Source: a bacterium (GTDB taxonomy: Bacteria; Patescibacteriota; Minisyncoccia; Phycocordibacterales; UBA2100). From it: 37,578 nucleotides of DNA. The notes beneath the pieces were generated by a model. The model had not been told where the DNA came from. It saw only the letters and a program-made list of their open reading frames with translations, and ran no database searches. The stretch is taken from contig JAEUQT010000003.1 of the NCBI GenBank assembly GCA_016789445.1, forward strand, positions 146,600 through 184,177. Direction: 5' to 3'. Position 1 is the first letter of the stretch; each line of letters opens with the position of its first letter. Shown here one piece after another: positions 29,134 to 36,733 of the stretch. Position numbers and translations under genes: made by a program.

Positions 29134-29403
29134 TTATTTATTTTGAGCTAACTTATACACCTTGAGGATTTCATTGATTGCCTTATCTTCCTCCTTGCCC
29201 CGCATTTGATGCACGACGTGCGTAGATAAGTGATGTTCAAGCATCACATTTTCAACGCTTCCCAAAGCCTTTTTTATGGCGTTAGATTGAGTAATGATAT
29301 CTACGCAGTATTTCTCGCTCTCTACCATTTGTTGTAAACCACGCACCTGACCCTCGATGCGTCGCAGACGATTTTGCAACTGCTTTTTTATGTCTTGCTT
29401 CAT
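29134..29403 (-). CDS. CsoR/RcnR-family metal-sensing repressor
   Basis: 89 residues from ATG 29403. The all-helical fold signature is RLRRIEGQVRGLQQMVESEK, YCVDIITQSNAIKKALGSVE and NVMLEHHLSTHVV. The Cys of the second helix (YCVDI) is kept. The copper-CsoR ligand set is Cys-His-Cys, but here the last Cys is replaced by His (HLSTH), giving Cys-His-His as in RcnR-type members. The gene context is clearly copper, so the ligand may be Cu+ with altered geometry or another metal. It heads the operon, and a palindromic operator lies 8 nt upstream. The mRNA is predicted to be leaderless (TATACT box 6 nt before the ATG). Confidence 0.88.
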   Translation of the reverse strand: MKQDIKKQLQNRLRRIEGQVRGLQQMVESEKYCVDIITQSNAIKKALGSVENVMLEHHLSTHVVHQMRGKEEDKAINEILKVYKLAQNK

Positions 29404-29410
29404 ATCCAAA

Positions 29411-29431
29411 GTATACCCCTATGGGGTATAC
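29411..29431. promoter_or_regulatory. CsoR-type operator
   Basis: TATACCCCTATGGGGTATA lies at the centre of a perfect 21-bp palindrome with CCCC/GGGG tracts, the operator style of CsoR/RcnR-family repressors. It overlaps the TATACT -10 (29410-29415, minus strand), so repressor binding would block the copper operon and be released by metal. Confidence 0.85.
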
Positions 29432-29495
29432 GGTCAAGCCCACTTTCTTTTGTTGATGATGTATCCCTTTTGATTCTCATCAAGGGAAGACGTAA

Positions 29496-29529
29496 AAGCA
29501 AAAAGCCCCCAAACAGGCACTTTTTGCTT
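29496..29529. terminator. Intrinsic terminator-like hairpin
   Basis: AAGCAAAAAG (29496-29505) pairs with CTTTTTGCTT (29520-29529). A- and T-runs inside the stem allow action on either strand. It separates the copper operon promoter from the tRNA region. Confidence 0.6.
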
Positions 29530-29582
29530 AAAACAACCTTTCTTAGCTTATACGAAGTTATTGACGCGTCTCGTGCGCGATA

Positions 29583-29755
29583 ACCTATCACGAGTTGGCT
29601 GCCGGGCTTGGAATCTCACTGCTCGCCGTATGCTCGGCTGCGCTTTCGAAACCCTCGGTTTCGAATAACTTCCGACACGGAGGGGGCCCGGCGGCTCCCC
29701 CTCCGACCCTCCCCTCGTTCGAATCCAAACCCAGCGCACTGCGCTTCACTTCGTG
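29583..29755. repeat. Intergenic region with tRNA 3'-end copy and GC-rich hairpins
   Basis: I see no gene here. TGCCGGGCTTGGAATC (29599-29614) repeats the tRNA-Gln 3' end TGCCGGGCTTGGATTC (29757-29772) with one mismatch, about 158 bp away and in the same orientation. A TTCGAAA/TTTCGAA hairpin and a GGAGGGGG/CCCCCTCC hairpin follow. The GC content contrasts with the adjacent AT-rich island. It may mark the island boundary or an old attachment site. Confidence 0.5.
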
Positions 29756-29826
29756 TTGCCGGGCTTGGATTCGAACCAAGATAGAGAGCTTCAAAGGCTC
29801 CAGTCCTACCATTAGACGACCCGGCA
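29756..29826 (-). tRNA. tRNA-Gln (anticodon UUG)
   Basis: The minus strand folds into a full cloverleaf. The acceptor TGCCGGG pairs with CCCGGCA (7 bp). The D-arm is GTCT/GGAC with an AATGGTA loop. The anticodon stem GGAGC/GCTCT has loop CTTTGAA (anticodon TTG), the variable loop has 4 nt, and the T-arm CTTGG/CCAAG has loop TTCGAAT. The discriminator is A, and CCA is not encoded. U1-A72 is typical of glutamine tRNAs. Confidence 0.9.
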
Positions 29827-29857
29827 GTATGAGTGGGAGGATAACAGAAAAAGCCCC

Positions 29858-30133
29858 CTACAGCATCAGCGACACGATCTTCAGGACGACCGCACCCGAC
29901 GAGAAGATATTGATGATCGACGGTATGGCGAGGGTCAGAAGCTGGCGGTGGATGGCATAGGTGAGCCACACGAAGCTGTTGAAGAATATGACGACGAACG
30001 TTATCGGCGAGAAATGCTCGAACGACGTCGCCTGCATGATGACCTGCACCTGCGGCAGGAGCGCGAGCGCGGAAATGACACCCGTCACGACCGCGAGGCG
30101 ATCGATGAAGTGGTTGTGGATGACGATCGCCAT
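29858..30133 (-). CDS. SemiSWEET/PQ-loop small transporter
   Basis: 91 residues from ATG 30133. Three membrane segments: RLAVVTGVISALALLPQVQV (with the PQ motif), SPITFVVIFFNSFVWLTYAI and TLAIPSIINIFSSGAVVLKI. A three-helix PQ-loop protein of this size matches SemiSWEETs, which dimerise to carry sugars. The substrate is not certain. The start is 1 nt after the dnaX stop, so it is translated from the same transcript. Confidence 0.8.
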   Translation of the reverse strand: MAIVIHNHFIDRLAVVTGVISALALLPQVQVIMQATSFEHFSPITFVVIFFNSFVWLTYAIHRQLLTLAIPSIINIFSSGAVVLKIVSLML

Positions 30134-30134
30134 G

Positions 30135-31166
30135 CTACGACTTCGACGCGATATCGATAATCGCCATCTCGAGCGGCAGGTGCGGCACTGCCGCATACGC
30201 CATGATGGAATGCGCTTCAAGGATGGTGCGCAGCATGTCGGAATTCACGCTCGGGAGTTTCGAAAGGCCGGTGACGAATGCCTGATCGTCTTCAGGAAGC
30301 TCTTTCGAGAGACTCTCGGCGAGCCCCGGCGCATAGCGGATGAGGAGCGCGATACGCAGACGATGGATGAGCAGTCGCGCCAAGACGCGCATATCCATAC
30401 CGTGCTCGATGGCGCCCTGAAGGGCCGCGAGCCCTGCCTCCGCATCTTTGTGCGCGATCGAGCCCAATATCTGCCGCACGACCTCCGCCTTGGGCATTCC
30501 CGTTACTTTCAGCACCTCATCGACATTCACTTTCTTGTCCTTGGATACCGCGAGGATCTTCTGGAGGATGGAGAACGCATCGCGGAACGAGCCGTCCGCA
30601 AGCATGGCAACGAGCTCCGGCGCACCGCGCTCCATCGAATACCCCTCTTTCTTTGCCGTGTCGGTGATGATTTCCGAAAGCGTCTCACGCGACGGCTGCT
30701 TGAACGTGTAGATCTCGCAGCGTGATTGGATGGTGTCAGGGATTTTTTCCCGCTCCGTCGTCGCGAGGACGAAGATGGCATGTGCCGGCGGTTCCTCGAG
30801 CGTCTTCAGGAACGCATTGAACGCCGCTTTCGAGAGCATGTGCGCCTCGTCGATGATGTAGAACTTGTAGGGGGATTCGAACGGTACGACGTTCACGCCT
30901 TCGCGCAGTTCGCGGATGTTATCGACGCCCGTATTCGACGCCGCATCTATCTCATACAGATCCTTATTGCTGACACCCAATTCTTTCGCCAAAATTCGAG
31001 CGACCGACGTCTTCCCCGTCCCACGGCCGCCATGGAACAGATACGCGTGCCCTATCTTTTTGTTCTTGATGGCTGCTTTCAGGGTCTCCGTCACCTGCTC
31101 CTGTCCGCGGACTTCCGAAAATGACGCAGGCCGATACGCCCTGTACAAGGTCTGATGCGCACTCAT
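30135..31166 (-). CDS. dnaX: DNA polymerase III clamp-loader subunit gamma (short DnaX)
   Basis: 343 residues. YRAYRPASFSEVRGQEQVTE, Walker A HGGRGTGKTSVAR, EIDAASNTGVDNIRELRE, Walker B FYIIDEAHML, LKTLEEPPAHAIFVLATTE with sensor 1, and QSRCEIYTF are canonical. The zinc-binding insert between the Walker A helix and EIDAASN is missing: ILAKELGVSNKDLYEIDAAS runs straight through. The protein stops after domain III, so there is no tau extension to bind polymerase or helicase. This minimal form may fit a reduced CPR genome. A TATACT box (31173-31178) lies 6 nt before the ATG. Confidence 0.93.
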   Translation of the reverse strand: MSAHQTLYRAYRPASFSEVRGQEQVTETLKAAIKNKKIGHAYLFHGGRGTGKTSVARILAKELGVSNKDLYEIDAASNTGVDNIRELREGVNVVPFESPYKFYIIDEAHMLSKAAFNAFLKTLEEPPAHAIFVLATTEREKIPDTIQSRCEIYTFKQPSRETLSEIITDTAKKEGYSMERGAPELVAMLADGSFRDAFSILQKILAVSKDKKVNVDEVLKVTGMPKAEVVRQILGSIAHKDAEAGLAALQGAIEHGMDMRVLARLLIHRLRIALLIRYAPGLAESLSKELPEDDQAFVTGLSKLPSVNSDMLRTILEAHSIMAYAAVPHLPLEMAIIDIASKS

Positions 31167-31182
31167 GGCGACAGTATAACAA

Positions 31183-31206
31183 AAGGCGCGCCCATGGGCG
31201 CGCCTT
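31183..31206. terminator. 24-bp palindrome, likely terminator
   Basis: AAGGCGCGCCCA and its complement form a perfect 24-bp palindrome between dnaX and the 31212 gene. With A/T tails on both sides it could stop transcription of the upstream minus-strand unit. Confidence 0.7.
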
Positions 31207-31211
31207 CGTAT

Positions 31212-31472
31212 TCATCTGCCTTTATTCAATGCGAATCGTCGATATCGATAGTACATCCGCTTCAGCTCCGGATCCGAATTCAGAAGCCGCCAGATGCATT
31301 CCTTGCTACAACCCATACGAGACGGCATGTTCTCTACCGACGTCAGTTCGCCGGTATCGATTGCCTTGAGAAGAACCTCCAGAAAACGATATCTCAGTCG
31401 GGCTTTTCCCCACTGACGAGCCTCATAGTCTCGGACCTTGAACTGCTTCCAGTGAACGCTTTCAGACAACAT
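31212..31472 (-). CDS. Hypothetical protein with possible HTH
   Basis: 86 residues from ATG 31472, which follows a good AAGGGAGA. The sequence is basic and helical (KVRDYEARQWGKARLRYRFL, LEVLLKAIDTGELTSVENMP). MGCSKECIWRLLNSDPELKR could be a helix-turn-helix. No family is recognised. It lies 34 nt after the dihydrouridine synthase, on the same strand. Confidence 0.6.
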   Translation of the reverse strand: MLSESVHWKQFKVRDYEARQWGKARLRYRFLEVLLKAIDTGELTSVENMPSRMGCSKECIWRLLNSDPELKRMYYRYRRFALNKGR

Positions 31473-31506
31473 CGGAATCTCCCTTTCACTATTGCCTGGC
31501 GATAGG

Positions 31507-32463
31507 CTACTGTGCCGCTTCGAGTAGCGCAAGGGCCTCTTCCGCCTTCGTCGTCTCCATCAATTGCACGCGTAGATCCTTCGCATGATCCCAGCCGGAG
31601 ATATACGCCTTGAAATGCTTCTTCATCGTCGCGTAGTTCGAGGTCTTCCCGAGGAGCTCGTTGAAAAGACGGATGTGCTGTGCGAGCGCTTTGATGCGCT
31701 CTTCGGGCGTCGGCGGTGTCGCACGATCCGCGTAGAGCCACGGATTTCCGTAGATCGCGCGACCGAGCATGATGCCATCGAGTCCCGTTTGTCGCGCCTT
31801 CTCGCGCGCATCGTTCAGATCCGTCACGTCGCCGTTCCCCGTCACGAGCGTCTGCGGGCTCACGCGATCGCGGATCTCCACGAGACGCGATGCGACATCC
31901 CAATGCGCCGGGACCAGCGACATCTCTTTGCGGGTGCGCAGATGCAGTGTGAGATTCGCCGGCTCTTCGGCAAACAAAACCGGCAACCACGTATCCATCT
32001 CATCAGAGTTGTAGCCCATGCGTGTCTTTACCGAAACCGGAATACCTTTTCCTCCGCGCTTCGCCGCGCGGATGAGTTCGCGCGCCACATCCGGATTCTT
32101 GATGAGCGCGGCACCGCAGCCGCTCTTCTCCACTGCCTTATCAGGACAACCCATATTGATGTCGATGCCGTCGAATCCGAGATCCGCGACGATAGCCGCC
32201 GCCTTCTCCATGCGCTCCGGTACCGAGGTGAAGAGCTGCGCCACGATCGGCCGCTCTCCTTCGCTATACATCAGTTTCGCGCGCAACACTTCCTGTCCCT
32301 TTTCCGGCGCCAATACCAATCCATCCGCAGAGGTGAACTCGGTGAACATGACGCTCGGTCGCCCGAAGCTCGCGATGTGTCTCCGGAAGGCCGCATCGGT
32401 GACGTCCTCCATCGGAGCTTGTATGAAAAATGGCCGTGTGAGTCTCCCCCAGAACCCGTGCAT
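31507..32463 (-). CDS. dus: tRNA-dihydrouridine synthase (DusB-like)
   Basis: 318 residues from ATG 32463, with a TATGGT box 7 nt upstream. FMN-barrel motifs: FFIQAPMEDVTDAAFRR, MFTEFTSADGL, IVAQLFTSVPERMEKAA, DGIDINMGCPDKAVEKSGCG (catalytic Cys in NMGCP), PVSVKTRMGYNSDE, VTGNGDV and GIMLGRAIYGNPWL. Dus enzymes reduce uridine in the tRNA D-loop. The exact subfamily is uncertain. Slightly longer starts (32475) are possible. Confidence 0.9.
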   Translation of the reverse strand: MHGFWGRLTRPFFIQAPMEDVTDAAFRRHIASFGRPSVMFTEFTSADGLVLAPEKGQEVLRAKLMYSEGERPIVAQLFTSVPERMEKAAAIVADLGFDGIDINMGCPDKAVEKSGCGAALIKNPDVARELIRAAKRGGKGIPVSVKTRMGYNSDEMDTWLPVLFAEEPANLTLHLRTRKEMSLVPAHWDVASRLVEIRDRVSPQTLVTGNGDVTDLNDAREKARQTGLDGIMLGRAIYGNPWLYADRATPPTPEERIKALAQHIRLFNELLGKTSNYATMKKHFKAYISGWDHAKDLRVQLMETTKAEEALALLEAAQ

Positions 32464-32541
32464 GGCTAGTACCATACCATCGTTGCCAAAGTGCGCCATC
32501 GGGTGCACCATACATCCAGTAAAGAAAAGACGGAGGAAACC

Positions 32542-32793
32542 ATGTCGCTGCCAGTCCCATTACGGTACGCACGCCTTCAGGTCATGATCATCCCTCAACC
32601 GGATGATATCGACTACGACTGCGTTCCGGTGACCCTTCTGCCCCGAGTGACGCCACTCAAAGCGATCCGTGAACATGAGCAGGAAGAATTCCTTACGGAT
32701 ATCTACAAACCGCAGCCGATGTACGGCGTCATCCTGTTCCGCCGCTTCGTCGTCTGGAGTTCTTCCTACGTACGCCGATTCCGTGGCGGCTGA
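32542..32793 (+). CDS. Hypothetical small basic protein
   Basis: 83 residues from ATG 32542 with a strong GGAGG 6 nt upstream. MSLPVPLRYARLQVMIIPQP, an acidic DDIDYDC, TLLPRVTPLKAIREHEQEEF and a C-terminal aromatic/basic end (FRRFVVWSSSYVRRFRGG). No family is recognised. A terminator follows 7 nt later, so it is a monocistronic unit on the strand opposite its neighbours. Confidence 0.65.
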   Translation: MSLPVPLRYARLQVMIIPQPDDIDYDCVPVTLLPRVTPLKAIREHEQEEFLTDIYKPQPMYGVILFRRFVVWSSSYVRRFRGG

Positions 32794-32800
32794 TGCCGAA

Positions 32801-32829
32801 GCCCGAGGTTACTCCTCGGGCTGTTTTTC
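32801..32829 (+). terminator. Intrinsic terminator
   Basis: AGCCCGAGG (32801-32809) pairs with CCTCGGGCT (32815-32823), followed by GTTTTTC. It ends the small plus-strand gene and overlaps the last codons of ftsQ on the other strand. Confidence 0.8.
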
Positions 32830-33807
32830 TGTCTCCTCCACCGTCGTACCTGTCGGCGCGGCTCCGAGGAATTTGTAGTACACACGGTTACCGAAGCGCA
32901 TATCGACATACTCCAATTCGCTCACGCGATCACGCACGGTATCCGCTTCGAGCGCGAGCTTGAGGTCGTGGATGACCTTCTCTCCTTCCGTATCGAAAAG
33001 GACGCGCAGCGTGAACGTACCTGCGAGCGGCACCGAGAAATCCTTTTCATTCTCGATCGTAATACCCTGCGGCTCATAGCCCGCCTGTTTCAAGAGCCCG
33101 AGGAAATGCACGATGCTCGAAAGGCGTCCGAGGAGGAAGGTCTGTCCGATCGGTTCCCTGTCCGGAAGGAGTCCGGCGCGGAAGACAAACGGCGTCGTCG
33201 TCTGTGTGCCGTCCGCCTCGGCGAAGATAAATCCATTCGAATCCAAGAAGTAGCACTTCTCAGCCGCACACCATTTCGCATATGGCGTCCTCTCTTCCAC
33301 CGTTACCACCACTGCCTGCGCCAGAAGTGCAGGACGAGAAAGCTCCACTTCCTTGATGCGGGGGAATTCCGCAGAGAGCTTCGCTTCGATATCACGCTCC
33401 GGATAGAGGAAGATGTTCTTCTTGGAGAAGATCTTCCAGAAATTATCACTGATCGCGTTCTGCACCGAAGCCGTAAGTGCATTCGCCGGAATATCCTCTG
33501 CACCTTGGATGGACACATCCTTGATCGCGAAGCGTTCCGCCTGCGAAACGAGCCCGAGACCACCGACGAAGCCTGCGCCGAGCAGCATGCAGATGCTGAA
33601 CATAAGCGCGCGCTGCTTGCGGCGGCGCGCACGCAATCGCTGCGGTTTCGAGAGCGGTTTAGCAGCAGTGCGCGTGGAAGATGAAATGCGCGTCGGCTCG
33701 GGAGTGCGGCGCGGCGGAGGCGCCCAACGCGTATCCTCGCGTTTTCGCGCACTCGCATTCTTCAGGTCGATGACCTTCGAGCGTTTCTGTGGTCCGGATC
33801 GCGGCAT
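32809..33807 (-). CDS. ftsQ: FtsQ/DivIB-type cell-division protein
   Basis: 332 residues. A long basic cytosolic tail (1-66, rich in Arg, Lys and Pro) precedes one membrane segment (ALMFSICMLLGAGFVGGLGL). A POTRA domain follows (FAIKDVSIQGAEDIPANALT, LYPERDIEAKLSAEFPRIKE, VTVEERTPYAKWCAAEKCYF), then the beta domain (FLDSNGFIFAEADG, then TLRVLFDTEGEKVIHDLKLA). This is the FtsQ layout. FtsQ links early and late divisome parts. The TACAAT box and AGGGACC before ATG 33807 support the start. Confidence 0.85.
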   Translation of the reverse strand: MPRSGPQKRSKVIDLKNASARKREDTRWAPPPRRTPEPTRISSSTRTAAKPLSKPQRLRARRRKQRALMFSICMLLGAGFVGGLGLVSQAERFAIKDVSIQGAEDIPANALTASVQNAISDNFWKIFSKKNIFLYPERDIEAKLSAEFPRIKEVELSRPALLAQAVVVTVEERTPYAKWCAAEKCYFLDSNGFIFAEADGTQTTTPFVFRAGLLPDREPIGQTFLLGRLSSIVHFLGLLKQAGYEPQGITIENEKDFSVPLAGTFTLRVLFDTEGEKVIHDLKLALEADTVRDRVSELEYVDMRFGNRVYYKFLGAAPTGTTVEETEKQPEE

Positions 33808-33876
33808 GGTCCCTGTACGGACCTTATTGTAGCGCGGAAAATTTCCGCTTCCGCTTCAAACTGGGAATTACGCGGA

Positions 33877-33988
33877 GTTTCCGCACACAATAAGTACCGA
33901 GGGTCTTCGCAGGCGCGTCGGCGCCGAGACTGAGCGCTAGGCCAGCAGGCCTAGATAGCGACCCGAGGGACTTATTTTGTGCGGAAAC
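33877..33988. repeat. Structured inverted-repeat element 3
   Basis: The 19-nt ends GTTTCCGCACACAATAAGT (33877-33895) and ACTTATTTTGTGCGGAAAC (33970-33988) are inverted repeats with one mismatch. Inside, GGGTC/GACCC extends the stem, and GGCGC-GTCG-GCGCC and CTAGGCC-AGCA-GGCCTAG form two hairpins, giving a branched fold. It follows the serS stop on the minus strand. A further palindrome, GCGGAAAATTTCCGC, lies at 33834-33848. Confidence 0.65.
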
Positions 33989-33991
33989 GGC

Positions 33992-35260
33992 TTACGCAGC
34001 GATCACGTCCTTACCCATGTACGGACGAAGCGCCTCGGGAACGGAAATAGAACCATCCTCCTGCTGATTGTTCTCGACGATGTGCGCCAAGATGCGTGGG
34101 AGCGCAAGCGCCGTGTTGTTGAGCGAATGGACGAACTTCAAGGTGCCATCCTCATCGCGATAACGGATGTTAAGGCGGCGCGTCTGGAAATCATGGAAAT
34201 ACGAAGACGAGTGCGTCTCGCGATAGCGCTTTTCCGACGGCATCCACGCCTCGATGTCGTACTTCTTCACCTGACCGAGACCGATGTCCCCGCCGCAGTT
34301 CACGACGACGTGATACGGGAGATTAAGTTCCTGCAAGAGTTTCTCCGAATTCTCGGTCAGTTCTTCGTGGTGCTGCACCGACGTCGCGTGATTCGCCTCG
34401 CAGAGGACGACCTGTTCGTACTTCACGAACTCGTGCACGCGGAAGATTCCCTTCTCATCCTTACCGTGGGAGCCTGCCTCGCGACGGAAGCACGGAGAGA
34501 ATGCGAAATACTTCAGCGGGAGATCCTTCTTCTCGACGATCTCATCCATGAAGTAGCCCATCATCGCCACTTCTGCGGTTCCCGCGAGATAATCGCCATC
34601 CTGCGTCTTGTAGAGATCCTCCTCGCTCTGCGGCAGATATCCGGTGCCCACGAACGGCTCTCTTCGCACCATCGAAGGCACGATCATCGGCGTGAAGCCC
34701 TCCGTATGCATGAACCGGTCCTGCACGAAGCGCTCAAGCGCCCAGACCAATCGTGCGCCATCACCCTTGAGGAAGTAACCGCGGAATCCCGCGACCTTCG
34801 CGCCGCGCTCCGAATCCACCATGCCGTGCTTCTCCAGAAGTTCCGCCGCACTCTTCGGTTCGAATGTGAACGTAGGAATGTCGCCCCACGTCTTTACTTC
34901 CTGATTGTCAGCATCTGATTCACCGTCCGGCACGGAAATATCCGGCACGTTGGGGACGCGCACCATCAGGTTGCGCCATTCTTTCATTATCTCCCCGAGC
35001 TGCTCTTCCAGTATTTTCATCGTCTCTTTGACGGCACCCATGCTCTCGATGAGCTTCTGCTTTTCAGCCGGATCAGAGGTGCTGACGATCGCGTTCGAGG
35101 CGGCATTCTGCTCCGCGCGCTTGTCGTCGATCTGCTTCTGGAGGTCCTTGCGCTGGTCGTCCAACGAGATAAGGCGCTCGATGTCCACGTCGATGTGCTT
35201 CTTCTTGGCACCCAAGATGACGATGTCCTTGTTCTCGCGGATGAACTTGATATCCAACAT
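33992..35260 (-). CDS. serS: Seryl-tRNA synthetase
   Basis: 422 residues. The N-terminal coiled-coil arm (about 25-110) contacts the tRNA-Ser long arm. The class II core has FRGYFLKGDGARLVWALERF, GTGYLPQSEEDLYKTQDGDY, LAGTAEVAMMGYFMDEIV, motif 2 FSPCFRREAGSHGKDEKGIF, and motif 3 NNTALALPRILAHIVENNQQ, then GSISVPEALRPYMG. Length and order are canonical. It is divergent from dprA with a 22-nt gap. Confidence 0.96.
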   Translation of the reverse strand: MLDIKFIRENKDIVILGAKKKHIDVDIERLISLDDQRKDLQKQIDDKRAEQNAASNAIVSTSDPAEKQKLIESMGAVKETMKILEEQLGEIMKEWRNLMVRVPNVPDISVPDGESDADNQEVKTWGDIPTFTFEPKSAAELLEKHGMVDSERGAKVAGFRGYFLKGDGARLVWALERFVQDRFMHTEGFTPMIVPSMVRREPFVGTGYLPQSEEDLYKTQDGDYLAGTAEVAMMGYFMDEIVEKKDLPLKYFAFSPCFRREAGSHGKDEKGIFRVHEFVKYEQVVLCEANHATSVQHHEELTENSEKLLQELNLPYHVVVNCGGDIGLGQVKKYDIEAWMPSEKRYRETHSSSYFHDFQTRRLNIRYRDEDGTLKFVHSLNNTALALPRILAHIVENNQQEDGSISVPEALRPYMGKDVIAA

Positions 35261-35282
35261 AGAGTGCTACGATAATAGCACC

Positions 35283-36143
35283 ATGAAGGAGGAGCTCAAA
35301 CAGCTCTCCCGTGCCCATTTTCCGCCGCTTTTGCGTGAGATTCCTGACGCGCCGAAACAACTGTTCGTCCGCGGCGAGCTCCCTTCTTTCGATGACGCAT
35401 GGCTCGCGGTGGTCGGCAGCCGCGCCGCATCGTCCTACGGCCGCCAGGTCTGTGACTATCTAATAGAAGGATTGCGCGGGCACCCCGTCGTCATCGTCTC
35501 CGGCTTGGCCTACGGCATCGATGCCTGCGCGCACAAAGCCGCGCTCAGCGCAGGGCTCCCTACCGTCGCCGTTCCGGGCTCGGGATTGGATTGGGACGTG
35601 ATGTATCCGCGCGCAAACGTAAATCTTGCAAAGGAAATCATTAAGGCAGGCGGCGCACACCTGAGCGAATTCGATCCGGATCAGAAAGCCGCCGATTACA
35701 CCTTCCCCCAGCGCAACCGCATCATGGCGGGCATGTGCAGAGCGACACTCGTCATCGAAGCGAAAGAACGCTCCGGCTCGCTTATCACAGCGCGCCTCGC
35801 CACCGAATATAATCGCGAACTCCTCGTCGTGCCGGGAAATATCTTCAGCGAGCTCTCGAAAGGCACGCATCAATTCCTGAAACTCGGCGCGACTCCCGTC
35901 ACCGGACCGGAGGATGTACTGAAAGCGCTCGGTATCGATAGCGAAGCGAAGAAACTGTTCGATCGAAATGATCTCTCCTTCGACGAAGCGCGCGTGTTGG
36001 ATATCATCGCGCACCCGTGTTCGCGCGACGAACTCCTCACCACTCTCGAACTGCCGATCAGTGAAGCGAATATTTTACTCAGCACCATGGAGATAAAGGG
36101 TCTCATACAAGAAGAGCTTGGCGTCATCCGCCAAGCTCGGTAG
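35283..36143 (+). CDS. dprA: DprA/Smf DNA-processing protein
   Basis: 286 residues from ATG 35283; a GATAAT box (35271-35276) lies 6 nt upstream, so the mRNA is probably leaderless. The Rossmann-like core has LAVVGSRAASSYGRQVCDYL, VIVSGLAYGIDACAHKAALS, TVAVPGSGLDWDVMYP, TFPQRNRIMAGMC and GSLITARLATEYNRELLVVP. A winged-helix-like C-terminal end follows. DprA loads RecA onto incoming single-stranded DNA in natural transformation; in CPR it supports the idea of DNA uptake. The last codons form a 10-bp hairpin (36114-36138). Confidence 0.93.
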   Translation: MKEELKQLSRAHFPPLLREIPDAPKQLFVRGELPSFDDAWLAVVGSRAASSYGRQVCDYLIEGLRGHPVVIVSGLAYGIDACAHKAALSAGLPTVAVPGSGLDWDVMYPRANVNLAKEIIKAGGAHLSEFDPDQKAADYTFPQRNRIMAGMCRATLVIEAKERSGSLITARLATEYNRELLVVPGNIFSELSKGTHQFLKLGATPVTGPEDVLKALGIDSEAKKLFDRNDLSFDEARVLDIIAHPCSRDELLTTLELPISEANILLSTMEIKGLIQEELGVIRQAR

Positions 36144-36617
36144 TCACTGATAGATCACGACCCTCATCTCGCTCGCGACGATCTCGCGTGCGAGCGAATC
36201 GGTCATATCGATCGACGATGGGATATACAGGATGTCCCTGCGGTCGCGTCGACGGACCCAGATACTCATCCTCTCTTTCATGCATGCCGCCATGCGCTCG
36301 CGCACCGCAGCGGAGTGCGAATAGATGCCGTGCGATTCATTGACGAGCAAGGTCCTGCCGAGGTCGTTAAGCCTCCGCATATCCATCATGCTCCCGATGA
36401 GATCAGGCCGATCCGCTGCTTCACCGGAACCCGTCCGCCACAGACAGACGAAGACGCGGCACACCCGCGGACGCGTCGCATAGATACGGCAGCCGCCGCC
36501 CTGCTCGCACTGTTCGCACCATACCCATTCAGGTTTCGAGATGGAATGTATTTCGTACACGCTGCAGCAGAGCGAACAACTGCCGCACGACCGATCGATG
36601 GCTGGTTGTCGATACAT
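36144..36617 (-). CDS. YkgJ-type CxxCxxCC cysteine-cluster protein
   Basis: 157 residues from ATG 36617, with GGAGG 6 nt upstream. CGSCSLCCSVYEI is the CxxCxxCC signature. WCEQCEQGGGCRIYATRPRV and CRVFVCLW complete the eight-Cys pattern of proteins annotated as zinc/iron-chelating. The second half is helical and charged. Function is unknown; a metal site, perhaps for a protein-modifying role, is presumed. The stop abuts the dprA stop from the other strand. Confidence 0.8.
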   Translation of the reverse strand: MYRQPAIDRSCGSCSLCCSVYEIHSISKPEWVWCEQCEQGGGCRIYATRPRVCRVFVCLWRTGSGEAADRPDLIGSMMDMRRLNDLGRTLLVNESHGIYSHSAAVRERMAACMKERMSIWVRRRDRRDILYIPSSIDMTDSLAREIVASEMRVVIYQ

Positions 36618-36733
36618 CTGATCCTCCCTCAAACGGACTCGACCCGTTATACCAGCATCGGTTGCATGCTCCTAGAGACGGAGGTAGGCTGCAGGTGGAC
36701 CTAGTCCGCTCATGTCAACGCGAGGGATATGAA

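Noticed and set aside
33877-33988. Integron attC site
   Set aside because: attC sites have RYYYAAC at the left and GTTRRRY at the right; here and at 37445 the order is reversed, and no integrase is present.
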